Shown piece after piece: positions 1-6,059 of a stretch of 6,059 nt of DNA. Made by a program: the position numbers and the translations under genes. The stretch is from the NCBI GenBank assembly GCA_946638265.1, contig CAMPBN010000074.1:1-6059 (forward strand), given 5' to 3'. The notes under the pieces were generated by a model, which did not search any database, was not told where the DNA came from, and worked only from the letters and a program-made list of their open reading frames with translations. This DNA comes from an uncultured Bacillota bacterium. GTDB lineage: Bacteria > Bacillota > Clostridia > Peptostreptococcales > Anaerovoracaceae. Position 1 is the stretch's first letter. Each line of letters opens with the position of its first letter.

Positions 1-60
1 CCCCCCTCGCCGCCCGGCCCCACGGGCACGGCACGGCGCGCAGCGGCGCCCGCCGGCATA

Positions 61-88
61 TTGAGTTTTCGGCCATATCCTGTATAAT
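61..88 (+). promoter_or_regulatory. Sigma-A-type promoter of the radical SAM operon
   Basis: A -35 element TTGAGT (61-66) and a perfect -10 element TATAAT (83-88) are separated by 16 bases. Transcription should start near 95, giving a leader of about 260 nt before the radical SAM gene at 357. It lies in a short AT-richer island between two GC-rich stretches. No other good promoter is seen before the gene. Confidence 0.75.
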
Positions 89-99
89 AAAGAAGGCAG

Positions 100-186
100 G
101 GCGCGGGCGATTTTGCGCAGACTTCGGCGAGGCCTGCCGGCGCGGGCAATTTTGCGCCATCCTGCGACAGGCCATGGGGCGCGGGC
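100..186 (+). repeat. Imperfect 39-bp tandem repeat in the operon leader
   Basis: The nonamer GGCGCGGGC recurs at 100, 139 and 178, exactly 39 bases apart. The first two units (100-138, 139-177) also share ATTTTGCGC after the nonamer and AGGCC near the end, and agree at about 27 of 39 positions. The third unit keeps only the nonamer and then decays. In unit 2, GGCGC (139-143) can pair with GCGCC (154-158) around a 10-nt loop, so the repeat may form RNA hairpins. No terminator T-run follows. The period is a multiple of three. Confidence 0.7.
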
Positions 187-216
187 ACAAAGAGGCAAAG
201 GCGCATCCAATGTGCA

Positions 217-339
217 ATGCAAATAGGCGATGCAAACCGCGCCGCCCTGGAAAGCCACGATGCATCCCGCGCCGCCCTGGAAAGCCACGATGCGAGCCGC
301 GCCGGCAGCACCGAAAACAAAAACTCAGAAGAAAGATAA
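217..339 (+). CDS. Candidate 40-aa repeat peptide in the leader
   Basis: An ATG at 217 opens a 40-codon frame ending in TAA at 337-339, 17 bases before the radical SAM start. It encodes the decapeptide DA[N/S]RAALESH twice, then a shortened third copy (DASRAGS), then a polar tail rich in Asn, Glu and Ser. No cysteine is present. In this frame the third repeat differs by silent changes (GCA to GCG, and TCC to AGC, both Ser), whereas the competing frame gains Lys, Ile and Glu at the same place, which mildly favours this one. Against it: no good ribosome binding site (AAAGGCG at 197-203 is too far), and the leader may simply be noncoding. It could be a leader peptide, a repeat substrate for the enzyme next door, or chance. 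I do not recognise a family. Confidence 0.25.
   Translation: MQIGDANRAALESHDASRAALESHDASRAGSTENKNSEER
228..306 (+). repeat. 30-bp tandem repeat, 2.6 copies
   Basis: Units at 228-257 and 258-287 differ at only two bases (AAC versus TCC at the third codon of the frame starting at 217). A third, partial unit (288-306) keeps CGATGC and GCCGCGCCG before diverging. The period is a multiple of three, so the frame stays open through all copies. The arrangement is head to tail without spacers, so it is not a CRISPR array. Confidence 0.85.
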
Positions 340-344
340 AAGCT

Positions 345-348
345 GGAG
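345..348 (+). promoter_or_regulatory. Ribosome binding site fixing the radical SAM start
   Basis: GGAG at 345-348 lies 8 bases before ATG at 357. The in-frame upstream ATG at 174 has only AGG three bases before it, too close to work well. This site therefore decides for the 479-aa form. Confidence 0.7.
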
Positions 349-356
349 AAAAAACG

Positions 357-1796
357 ATGAAGAAACAGAGAATGCTGGAATACGGCCGCCGAAACTTCGG
401 TAGCGTGCTCCATACCACATTGAATCCGGACGGGCCGGGTGTGGTGCGAATCCACCTGATCCCGCCTGTAGTGCGCGACGAGATGACCCTCGACGAAGAG
501 CTGGGCAGCGGCGTCGCCATTATTAACGGGCAGGATGTCATCCCGGTGAACCCGAGCTGGACCATATTACTTTGCGAATTTATCAAAGAAGTGAACAAAT
601 ACAGCGGCCGCGCCGTTTCAGACGCAGAGGCCGAATCCATCCTGAAAAATACGGCGAGGGGTGTGGCCAAAGTCTTCCCTCTGGCGGGCAGAAAGATGTT
701 CAAAGAAGACATCTACCGTATCATGAACGCCTTTACGCAGATAGCAAGGGGCGAGATTCCGGAAGAAGACATCGGCTATATGAGTATGTCTGAATATGCG
801 CCGTATATGAGGGCGCCACACCGCATGGACCTTTTGGTCAGCTCCATGAAAAAGGACGGCGCATGGCATTGCAATCTCAAATGCGTGCATTGCTATGCCG
901 CGGGTCAGGAATTGGCAGAGGAAAGAGAACTTTCCACGGACGAGTGGAAAAAAGTTATAGACAGATGCCGTGAAGCAGGCATTCCGCAGATTACATTCAC
1001 AGGCGGCGAGCCGACGCTGCGCGAAGATTTGCCGGAGCTGATCGATCACGCACAATGGTTCATTACGCGCCTAAATACAAACGGCGTGGCGCTGACGCCT
1101 GAGCTTTGCGAAAAGTTCCGCGAAGCCTCTCTGGACAGCGTCCAGATCACATTCTATTCGGCAGACGAAGACATTCACAACCGCCTGGTGGGCGCAAACG
1201 GATATGCGGCCACGGTTCGCGGACTGGAAAATGCCCTGGCGGCAGGGCTTAATATCAGCGTGAACACGCCGCTTTGTACGCTCAACCGCGACTATGTGCG
1301 GACACTGGAATTCCTGCACGAAAAGGGCGTGACATATGTGACCTGCTCCGGCCTTATCACGACCGGAAATGCGGCAGGCGAGCCTTCCGAAAAACTTCAG
1401 CTTTCAACTGGCGAAATCAAGGCCGTACTGAAGGATGCCGCAGAGTATTGCTATGCCAACGGCATGGAGATCAGTTTCACGTCTCCGGGCTGGGTGGAAA
1501 ACGAATTTTGCGAAGAACTGGGAATCTCCGTTCCAAGCTGCGGCGCTTGCCTTTCCAATATGGCAGTCACTCCGAGCGGGAACGTGGTGCCTTGTCAGAG
1601 CTGGCTTTCGGACGGAAGCATGGGCAGCATGATCAGCACACCTTGGGAGAAGATCTGGGAAAGCGAGGCATGCAGCAAAATCAGAAATTACTCCGCCAAA
1701 ATGCTGGGCAAATGCCCGCTTCGCATATACAAAGCAGGAGAAGGCACGGAAGGCGGCAGCGCATGCGGTTCTTGCGGCGAAGGAGGGGTGAGATAG
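357..1796 (+). CDS. Radical SAM/SPASM peptide-modifying enzyme
   Basis: This is a 479-aa cytosolic iron-sulfur enzyme predicted to cleave S-adenosylmethionine reductively and make a radical on a peptide substrate. The cluster motif CxxxCxxC is seen as CNLKCVHC (C172, C176, C179, followed by Y180), and the SAM-contacting GGEP motif is at 216-219. A Cys-rich C-terminal region fits a SPASM/twitch domain holding auxiliary clusters: C385, C395, C398, C413, C439, C453, C470 and C473, with the typical 'TPSGNVVPC' stretch before C413. About 170 residues precede the radical SAM core. Residues ~60-150 are mostly helical-looking and might hold a substrate-binding (RRE/PqqD-like) domain, but I cannot confirm this. 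The start at 357 is chosen from its GGAG site. The frame is open upstream to ATG 174, but that extension is an extremely basic, Arg/Pro-rich repeat translation and unlikely to be real. The next gene begins one base after the stop and its ribosome binding site lies inside this gene, so the two are probably translationally coupled. The likely substrate is the neighbour's Cys-rich tail. The exact family and crosslink are unknown. Confidence 0.9.
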   Translation: MKKQRMLEYGRRNFGSVLHTTLNPDGPGVVRIHLIPPVVRDEMTLDEELGSGVAIINGQDVIPVNPSWTILLCEFIKEVNKYSGRAVSDAEAESILKNTARGVAKVFPLAGRKMFKEDIYRIMNAFTQIARGEIPEEDIGYMSMSEYAPYMRAPHRMDLLVSSMKKDGAWHCNLKCVHCYAAGQELAEERELSTDEWKKVIDRCREAGIPQITFTGGEPTLREDLPELIDHAQWFITRLNTNGVALTPELCEKFREASLDSVQITFYSADEDIHNRLVGANGYAATVRGLENALAAGLNISVNTPLCTLNRDYVRTLEFLHEKGVTYVTCSGLITTGNAAGEPSEKLQLSTGEIKAVLKDAAEYCYANGMEISFTSPGWVENEFCEELGISVPSCGACLSNMAVTPSGNVVPCQSWLSDGSMGSMISTPWEKIWESEACSKIRNYSAKMLGKCPLRIYKAGEGTEGGSACGSCGEGGVR

Positions 1797-1797
1797 T

Positions 1798-3108
1798 ATG
1801 GAAATGACCAAGAAGAAAAAGACTATGAAGAGACTCATCACTGCTTTCGCAGTATTTGCAATCCTGGCACTGACAATCGCCGCACCTGCATTTTGGGCAG
1901 GAACACCATACGGGACGCAAAGCACGGCTTTTGCGGAAGAATACACAGACGAGATCGTAAATTATATGATTACGGCTACGGTTCAGGAAGACGGCAAGGT
2001 GGCGCTGGCCTACCACATCGACTGGAAAGTGCTGGAGTCTGACAGTGCGGGACCTGTTTCCTGGGTGGAAATAGGCATCCCGAACAGAAATGTCGATGAA
2101 GATTCGCTTCAGCCTTTGGCGGAGAACATATCCGACATATATTTCACGGATGATTGTACGGTGTGCGTGGAGTTTACAAAAGAATTTTATGCCGGCGAAA
2201 CCATCAGCTTCGATTTTTCCTTCATCCAGGACTACATGTACCAGATGAATGGAGTGCAGGAAGGGTACACACACTATTCCTTCACTCCGGGCTGGTTTGA
2301 CTCGATTCCGGTGGACAATCTTACCATCCTGTGGTTTTCGGACAAAGTCAGCAGCTGGTCGCCGGAATGTCTGATGAACTACGGCTATAATACGTGGAAG
2401 ACGACGCTTGCGCCGGGAGAAACCTTCACTGTCACGGTGGACTATCCGAATGATGCATTTGCGTTTGATGAGACCAAATACATCGACGAAGGCTATTACG
2501 ATACAGATTATGATTATGACGACGATGACGGTTTTTCACTGGCTGCCCTTGTCGGCGGCGGATATTTGCTCTTCTGCCTGTTCTCGGGTATCATGGGGGC
2601 GGCGCTGGGACTGAAAAACAAAGCCAAGTACAAAGATGGCGCGGGCTTTGGCCAGACCAAACCGAAAATCACGCGTACGCGTATCAAATATTTTGATTCA
2701 TGCCCGGGCTGCGGAGCCGTGCGCAAAGACGGTCAAACCGAGTGTGAATATTGCGGGCGCAGCTTCATAGAAAGCGAAGAGATTCTGAAAGAGGAGGAAC
2801 TTTCGGAAGAGGACAAGGAAGCCATGAAGTATGACAAAGACGGAGAATATCGATATTCGTCTTCTCCGAACACATTTGTCCGCGTTCATGTGGTGCCTGT
2901 GCCGGTGGTGCACCATCACAGCAGCAGTTCTTCCCGCAGTCATTCTTCATGCGCACACTCATCCTGCGCCTGTGCTCACTGTGCATGCGCTTGCGCGTGT
3001 GCTTGTGCCGGCGGTGGCAGGGCAGGCTGCAGTACAAAAGATTTTTACAAAACTGAACTAAAACTAAACCAACTGACAATGAAAAAGCATAAAAGCTTTG
3101 AAAAATAA
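1798..3108 (+). CDS. Membrane protein with zinc ribbon and Cys-Ala-rich tail
   Basis: This 436-aa protein is the probable substrate of the upstream radical SAM enzyme. In order it has: a signal peptide (KKKK, hydrophobic 13-34, likely cut after AFA at 46); an extracellular, beta-rich-looking domain (~47-230) of no family I can name, loosely like DUF2207-type secreted domains; an acidic stretch (DTDYDYDDDD, to 244); one membrane helix (~246-272); a basic KNKAKYK; a four-Cys zinc ribbon (C302, C305, C316, C319); a Glu-rich linker (~322-340); and a tail from ~364. The tail has HHHSSSSS, then nine cysteines (385, 390, 392, 395, 397, 399, 401, 403, 411), most alternating with Ala, then GGGRAGCSTKDFY. 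The acidic-outside, basic-inside flanks put the ribbon and tail in the cytosol, where a radical SAM enzyme could reach them. AGGAGGGG at 1781-1788 is a strong ribosome binding site. The last 20 codons are only 25 percent GC and may be a recent 3' extension. The tail could instead bind metal unmodified. Confidence 0.88.
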   Translation: MEMTKKKKTMKRLITAFAVFAILALTIAAPAFWAGTPYGTQSTAFAEEYTDEIVNYMITATVQEDGKVALAYHIDWKVLESDSAGPVSWVEIGIPNRNVDEDSLQPLAENISDIYFTDDCTVCVEFTKEFYAGETISFDFSFIQDYMYQMNGVQEGYTHYSFTPGWFDSIPVDNLTILWFSDKVSSWSPECLMNYGYNTWKTTLAPGETFTVTVDYPNDAFAFDETKYIDEGYYDTDYDYDDDDGFSLAALVGGGYLLFCLFSGIMGAALGLKNKAKYKDGAGFGQTKPKITRTRIKYFDSCPGCGAVRKDGQTECEYCGRSFIESEEILKEEELSEEDKEAMKYDKDGEYRYSSSPNTFVRVHVVPVPVVHHHSSSSSRSHSSCAHSSCACAHCACACACACAGGGRAGCSTKDFYKTELKLNQLTMKKHKSFEK

Positions 3109-3120
3109 TAGAATACTAGA

Positions 3121-3153
3121 TATACCTCCGATAGACTCGGAGGTATACTTTTT
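3121..3153 (+). terminator. Rho-independent terminator of the radical SAM operon
   Basis: TATACCTCCGA (3121-3131) pairs perfectly with TCGGAGGTATA (3137-3147) around the 5-nt loop TAGAC. A run of five T follows at 3149-3153. It lies 12 bases past the stop of the Cys-tail gene and ends the two-gene operon. Confidence 0.9.
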
Positions 3154-3199
3154 GGAAAAAATCCCATCACTGAATATTTAGAAAAATGCGTCGATTTAC

Positions 3200-3228
3200 T
3201 TGAAGCAGCGGATTTTTTTTGATAAAAT
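3200..3228 (+). promoter_or_regulatory. Promoter of the hybrid histidine kinase
   Basis: TTGAAG (3200-3205) and TAAAAT (3223-3228) are 17 bases apart, matching the housekeeping consensus at 4 and 5 of 6 positions. An oligo-T run (3213-3220) lies in the spacer. Transcription would start near 3235. This rules out the in-frame TTG at 3244 as a practical start, since it would leave almost no leader. Confidence 0.65.
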
Positions 3229-3257
3229 ATCTTTACCGTAATCTTGCGGACCGAATT

Positions 3258-3263
3258 GAGGTG
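3258..3263 (+). promoter_or_regulatory. Ribosome binding site fixing the kinase start
   Basis: GAGGTG at 3258-3263, with GAGG six bases before ATG 3268, supports that codon over the upstream in-frame TTG at 3244. Confidence 0.65.
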
Positions 3264-3267
3264 TTGT

Positions 3268-5631
3268 ATGGGGAGTATTTTATTTAGAGATTCCATTCAG
3301 AATGTGGAAGTGAATCTTTTTTGCATTTGCATCGTCCTCGGAATGGGTCTTGTGGCCCGTAAATATATCGCCAGGGAAAAGGGCGATATCAGCCGACTGA
3401 TCTTAGCCATAGGAGTGGCATATTGCATCAGCTTTTTGGCAGATGCAATATGGTCTTTTGTGGATATCAATTTGGGCTTTAAGGATAAGCCTGTCTTTTT
3501 CTATATCATTAATGCCATCTATTTTCTTGCCCCCGTAGCAGGCGCCTACATGCTTTTCATCTATTCACAGAGGAAATTGGATATCACCTGGAGCGAAGGG
3601 CGCAGTGCAGGGCTGATCTTTGCGGTTCCTGCCCTGACTACATCTGTTTTGATCGTAACTCAGCCGCTGAACGAAATCATATTCCTGATGAAAGAAAACG
3701 GCTCCTACGGCAGAGGGCCGGGATACAATATCTATTTTTACACCATCCTGTTTTATTATGGTATGGTGTTCTTCACGGGGCTTTACCGTGCGCTTGATGT
3801 CAAATCCGTTCTCAGAGACCTTGGCCGCGTATTTGCGGGATACGGTGCCGTAGTGATGGTGTCGGCAGTGATACAGACTCTGCTGGGTATCACGGCCACA
3901 GCGCCGGGATGCACAATCAGCATTATCATGTACACCCTGCATCAGCTGGTTTTGATGGAAAGAACCAAGGAAAAGCGTCTGCAGAAATTCAACCAGATAA
4001 TGGATTCTCTCGAAATGGAATATACTTGTATCTGCTATGTGGATTTGGAAAATGACCGGATGGAAATCTATTCACAGCAGGCAGACAACGGCACCATGAT
4101 CGACATGACTGCATACAAAAGTTTTAGCGAGGGCATGGAGGGTTATCTGGAAAATTGCGTGTATGAAGAAGACCGCAAAAACATGAGAGAACTACTGAAA
4201 CCGGAAAATATGGTGGACATCCTGAAAGAGCAGCGGTTCATAGCCATGAGATATCGCATATTCAAGGGGGAGAAGACTTTTTACCGCGAGATGAGATTTT
4301 GGGCGACAGAGAAAGAAGGAACGGTGACTTCGGGCATTTTGGGCTTTGCCAATATAGACGAGCTGATCCGCATGGAGCACGAGAAGATCATCATGCAGCA
4401 GGAAATCGCGCATATTGCCGAGCTTGAGCATCTGAATGCTCAGCTCAACGAAGCCAGAAACAGGGCAGAAAAGGCCAACGAAGCCAAATCTGCATTCCTT
4501 TTCAATATGTCTCACGACATCCGAACACCGATGAATGCCATCATAGGCTTTACCGACATGGCTCAAAAGCACATGGACGACCGCGAAAAAATGAGGGACT
4601 ATCTGGCCAAGATCAAGCTTTCCGGCGACTACCTGTTGGAACTGATCAATGACGTGCTGGATATGTCCAGAATAGAAAGCGGGCATGTTGTCATTTCCGA
4701 CGCCAGAGCCAATATAGAGGAAAGGGGCCGGAACATCATGGTGATGTGCCGTGACAACGCGGAGAAAAAGAACGTTACGCTTTCGTATGAGCAGGGAGAA
4801 TTGAAAAATCCGGATGTTATGGCAGACGCGCTTCATATAGACCAGATTTTGATGAATATTATGGGCAATGCCATCAAATATACGGAATCCGGCGGCACCG
4901 TCACATTGCGCATGAACCAGACGGAAGAAGCAAAGGGCGGCTTTGCCACTTATACCATGGAAGTGGAAGACACGGGTATCGGCATGAGCGAAGAATTTGT
5001 GAAGCACATCTTCGAACCGTTTTCGCGCGAAAATTCGGAGAAGGTGGCGAAGATTCAAGGCTCCGGACTGGGAATGTCCATCGTAAAGCAGCTGGTGCAC
5101 CGTATGGATGGCAAGATTGATGTTGAGTCAAAGGTCGGCGTTGGCACCAAGGTTACCGTCACATTGAAATTGAAGGTGCTTGAGGAAAGCGAAAAGACGC
5201 TGGCGGCGCTCGAAGAAAGAAAGGAAGTAATCCTTCGCGGCCAGAAAGTATTGCTGGTGGAGGACAACGCCATGAACCGGGATCTGGCTTACGAAATATT
5301 GAGCGACGAGGGCATGGAAGTGGATGTTGCCGAAGACGGAGATGTTGCTGTTGAAAAGATTAAGGCCGGCGGGCCGGGCAGGTACGGCTTTGTGCTGATG
5401 GATGTGCAGATGCCGCGAATGAACGGATATGCGGCGACTAAAGAAATTCGCAAGCTTTCAGACCCGGATTTGGCGGATATCCCTATCATAGCAATGACGG
5501 CCAATGCTTTTGCGGAAGACCGCGAAGAGGCTCTGGCGGCGGGCATGAATGCCCATATTTCCAAGCCTATAGTCATACCTACGCTGCTCCGCACTTTGGC
5601 GGAGATTGTGGAAGAACGCGAAAAAATTTAA
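3268..5631 (+). CDS. Seven-helix hybrid histidine kinase with receiver domain
   Basis: This 787-aa membrane sensor kinase should autophosphorylate on His and pass the phosphate to its own receiver Asp. Seven hydrophobic segments (~13-31, 43-65, 75-99, 113-131, 153-173, 186-207, 212-229) form an N-terminal membrane sensor with little extracellular mass, so the ligand may be small, lipidic or membrane-borne. Residues ~245-368 look PAS-like (start 'CYVDLENDRMEIY'). A coiled coil follows (~369-410). The dimerisation domain has the H-box SHDIRTP with H416. The ATPase domain has the N-box (D525 to N534), G1 DTGIG (568-572), the F-box FEPF, and G2 GSGLG (598-602). The receiver has E665 and D666, phospho-acceptor D712 (DVQMPRMNG), T744 and K766, so every catalytic residue is present. 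There is no HPt or DNA-binding output domain, so a phosphotransfer partner or regulator must be elsewhere. It is transcribed on its own, between two terminators. The signal sensed cannot be read from the sequence. Confidence 0.93.
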   Translation: MGSILFRDSIQNVEVNLFCICIVLGMGLVARKYIAREKGDISRLILAIGVAYCISFLADAIWSFVDINLGFKDKPVFFYIINAIYFLAPVAGAYMLFIYSQRKLDITWSEGRSAGLIFAVPALTTSVLIVTQPLNEIIFLMKENGSYGRGPGYNIYFYTILFYYGMVFFTGLYRALDVKSVLRDLGRVFAGYGAVVMVSAVIQTLLGITATAPGCTISIIMYTLHQLVLMERTKEKRLQKFNQIMDSLEMEYTCICYVDLENDRMEIYSQQADNGTMIDMTAYKSFSEGMEGYLENCVYEEDRKNMRELLKPENMVDILKEQRFIAMRYRIFKGEKTFYREMRFWATEKEGTVTSGILGFANIDELIRMEHEKIIMQQEIAHIAELEHLNAQLNEARNRAEKANEAKSAFLFNMSHDIRTPMNAIIGFTDMAQKHMDDREKMRDYLAKIKLSGDYLLELINDVLDMSRIESGHVVISDARANIEERGRNIMVMCRDNAEKKNVTLSYEQGELKNPDVMADALHIDQILMNIMGNAIKYTESGGTVTLRMNQTEEAKGGFATYTMEVEDTGIGMSEEFVKHIFEPFSRENSEKVAKIQGSGLGMSIVKQLVHRMDGKIDVESKVGVGTKVTVTLKLKVLEESEKTLAALEERKEVILRGQKVLLVEDNAMNRDLAYEILSDEGMEVDVAEDGDVAVEKIKAGGPGRYGFVLMDVQMPRMNGYAATKEIRKLSDPDLADIPIIAMTANAFAEDREEALAAGMNAHISKPIVIPTLLRTLAEIVEEREKI

Positions 5632-5638
5632 AAAATAT

Positions 5639-5669
5639 ATGCCCCCTGTAACCTCGGGGCATTATTTTT
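5639..5669 (+). terminator. Rho-independent terminator after the kinase
   Basis: ATGCCCC (5639-5645) pairs with GGGGCAT (5656-5662) around a 10-nt loop, followed by TATTTTT (T-run 5665-5669). It starts 7 bases after the kinase stop codon. Confidence 0.8.
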
Positions 5670-5673
5670 CGTC

Positions 5674-5679
5674 TATAAT
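5674..5679 (+). promoter_or_regulatory. -10 element for the sigma factor gene
   Basis: A perfect TATAAT lies 32 bases before the sigma factor ATG. No good -35 is seen: at 16-18 base spacing the hexamer falls inside the kinase terminator (for example ACCTCG at 5651-5656). It may need an activator or another sigma factor, or the gene may be served partly by read-through. Confidence 0.5.
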
Positions 5680-5711
5680 AGTGTAAGGCTTACAAGAGAA
5701 AGAGGAACCAT

Positions 5712-6059
5712 ATGGAAGATATCAAAATTGTGCAGCTGTATACGGAGCGGTCTGAACGGGCGATTGCGGAGACTTCCGTAAAATACGGCGCTTATCTGAA
5801 CAAAATCGCATATAACATCCTGCGGGACTTTTTGGATACGGAAGAGTGTGTGTCGGATACCTATATGAAAATATGGAATTCCATTCCGCCGACAGTTCCG
5901 AAGGTTTTTAGGGCCTTCATCGGCAGGATAGCACGCAATCTGGCTCTGGACAGATATAGCAAGGCCGGCGCCCAAAAGCGAGGCGGCAGCCAAGTTGAGA
6001 TTTGTCTGGACGAGCTTTCGGAATGCATCGGAGAAAGAGCCGCAGAGGCAAGTCCTTTT
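5712..6059 (+). CDS. ECF-type RNA polymerase sigma factor, 3' truncated by window
   Basis: The first 116 residues of a sigma-70 family factor are present and the frame runs off the window end. GAGG at 5702-5705 lies six bases before ATG 5712. Residues ~16-88 fit sigma region 2: 'NILRDFLDTEECVSDTY' and 'MKIWNSIPP' match the RNA polymerase-binding helix 2.2, and 'FRAFIGRIARNLALDRY' (~66-82) followed by a basic stretch matches regions 2.3-2.4 that melt and read the -10 element. Region 4, which reads the -35, should lie beyond 6059. Such factors usually sit just before an anti-sigma gene, which cannot be seen here. It is a separate unit from the kinase, and a functional link is only possible by position. 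Confidence 0.85.
   Translation, partial: MEDIKIVQLYTERSERAIAETSVKYGAYLNKIAYNILRDFLDTEECVSDTYMKIWNSIPPTVPKVFRAFIGRIARNLALDRYSKAGAQKRGGSQVEICLDELSECIGERAAEASPF

Noticed and set aside
34..55. Terminator of an upstream gene (GC-rich inverted repeats such as GGCGC/GCGCC)
   Set aside because: No T-run follows, and such pairings are expected by chance at 87 percent GC.
228..306. CRISPR array
   Set aside because: The repeats are contiguous with no spacers and there are only 2.6 copies.
174..356. N-terminal extension of the radical SAM protein from ATG 174
   Set aside because: It would add 61 residues of extremely basic repeat (CKPRRPGKPR type) with no spaced ribosome binding site; ATG 357 has GGAG at 8 bases.
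1404..2274. Minus-strand open frames of 180 and 197 codons across the radical SAM/Cys-tail junction
   Set aside because: They overlap two convincing + strand genes and show no family motif; they are shadows of the coding bias.
3244..3267. TTG at 3244 as the kinase start
   Set aside because: It lies within about 10 bases of the predicted transcription start and lacks a ribosome binding site; ATG 3268 has GAGG six bases upstream.
4192..5100. 302-codon open frame on the minus strand
   Set aside because: It is antisense to the kinase's catalytic core, whose motifs are all intact on the + strand; its translation shows no recognisable domain.

Overview
The window looks like a piece of a Gram-positive anaerobe, most likely a gut or rumen member of the Clostridia. 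The evidence is strong purine-rich ribosome binding sites before every gene, compact Rho-independent terminators, housekeeping-type promoters, an anaerobe-style radical SAM/SPASM enzyme, and a hybrid histidine kinase of a type common in Firmicutes. Coding GC is close to 50 percent. The first ~350 bases are much richer in GC. The genus cannot be fixed from this sequence.

Layout: all genes lie on the + strand in three transcription units. Unit 1 has a promoter at 61-88, a repeat-rich leader with a candidate 40-codon ORF (217-339), a radical SAM/SPASM enzyme (357-1796), and, one base later, a membrane protein (1798-3108) with a nine-cysteine Cys-Ala tail. It ends at a strong terminator (3121-3153). 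Unit 2 is a hybrid histidine kinase (3268-5631) with its own promoter and terminator. Unit 3 is the start of an ECF-type sigma factor gene (5712 onward), cut by the window edge.

The most notable content is unit 1. An enzyme of the class that installs thioether and other crosslinks on peptides is tightly coupled to a protein that would present a dense Cys-Ala repeat on the cytosolic side of the membrane. The likely reading is that the enzyme modifies that tail, giving a RiPP-like maturation of a large membrane-anchored protein rather than of a small secreted peptide. That link is inferred from gene order and composition. A metal-binding role for the Cys/His tail is the main alternative. The kinase and sigma factor are regulatory genes that need not be linked to unit 1 in function.
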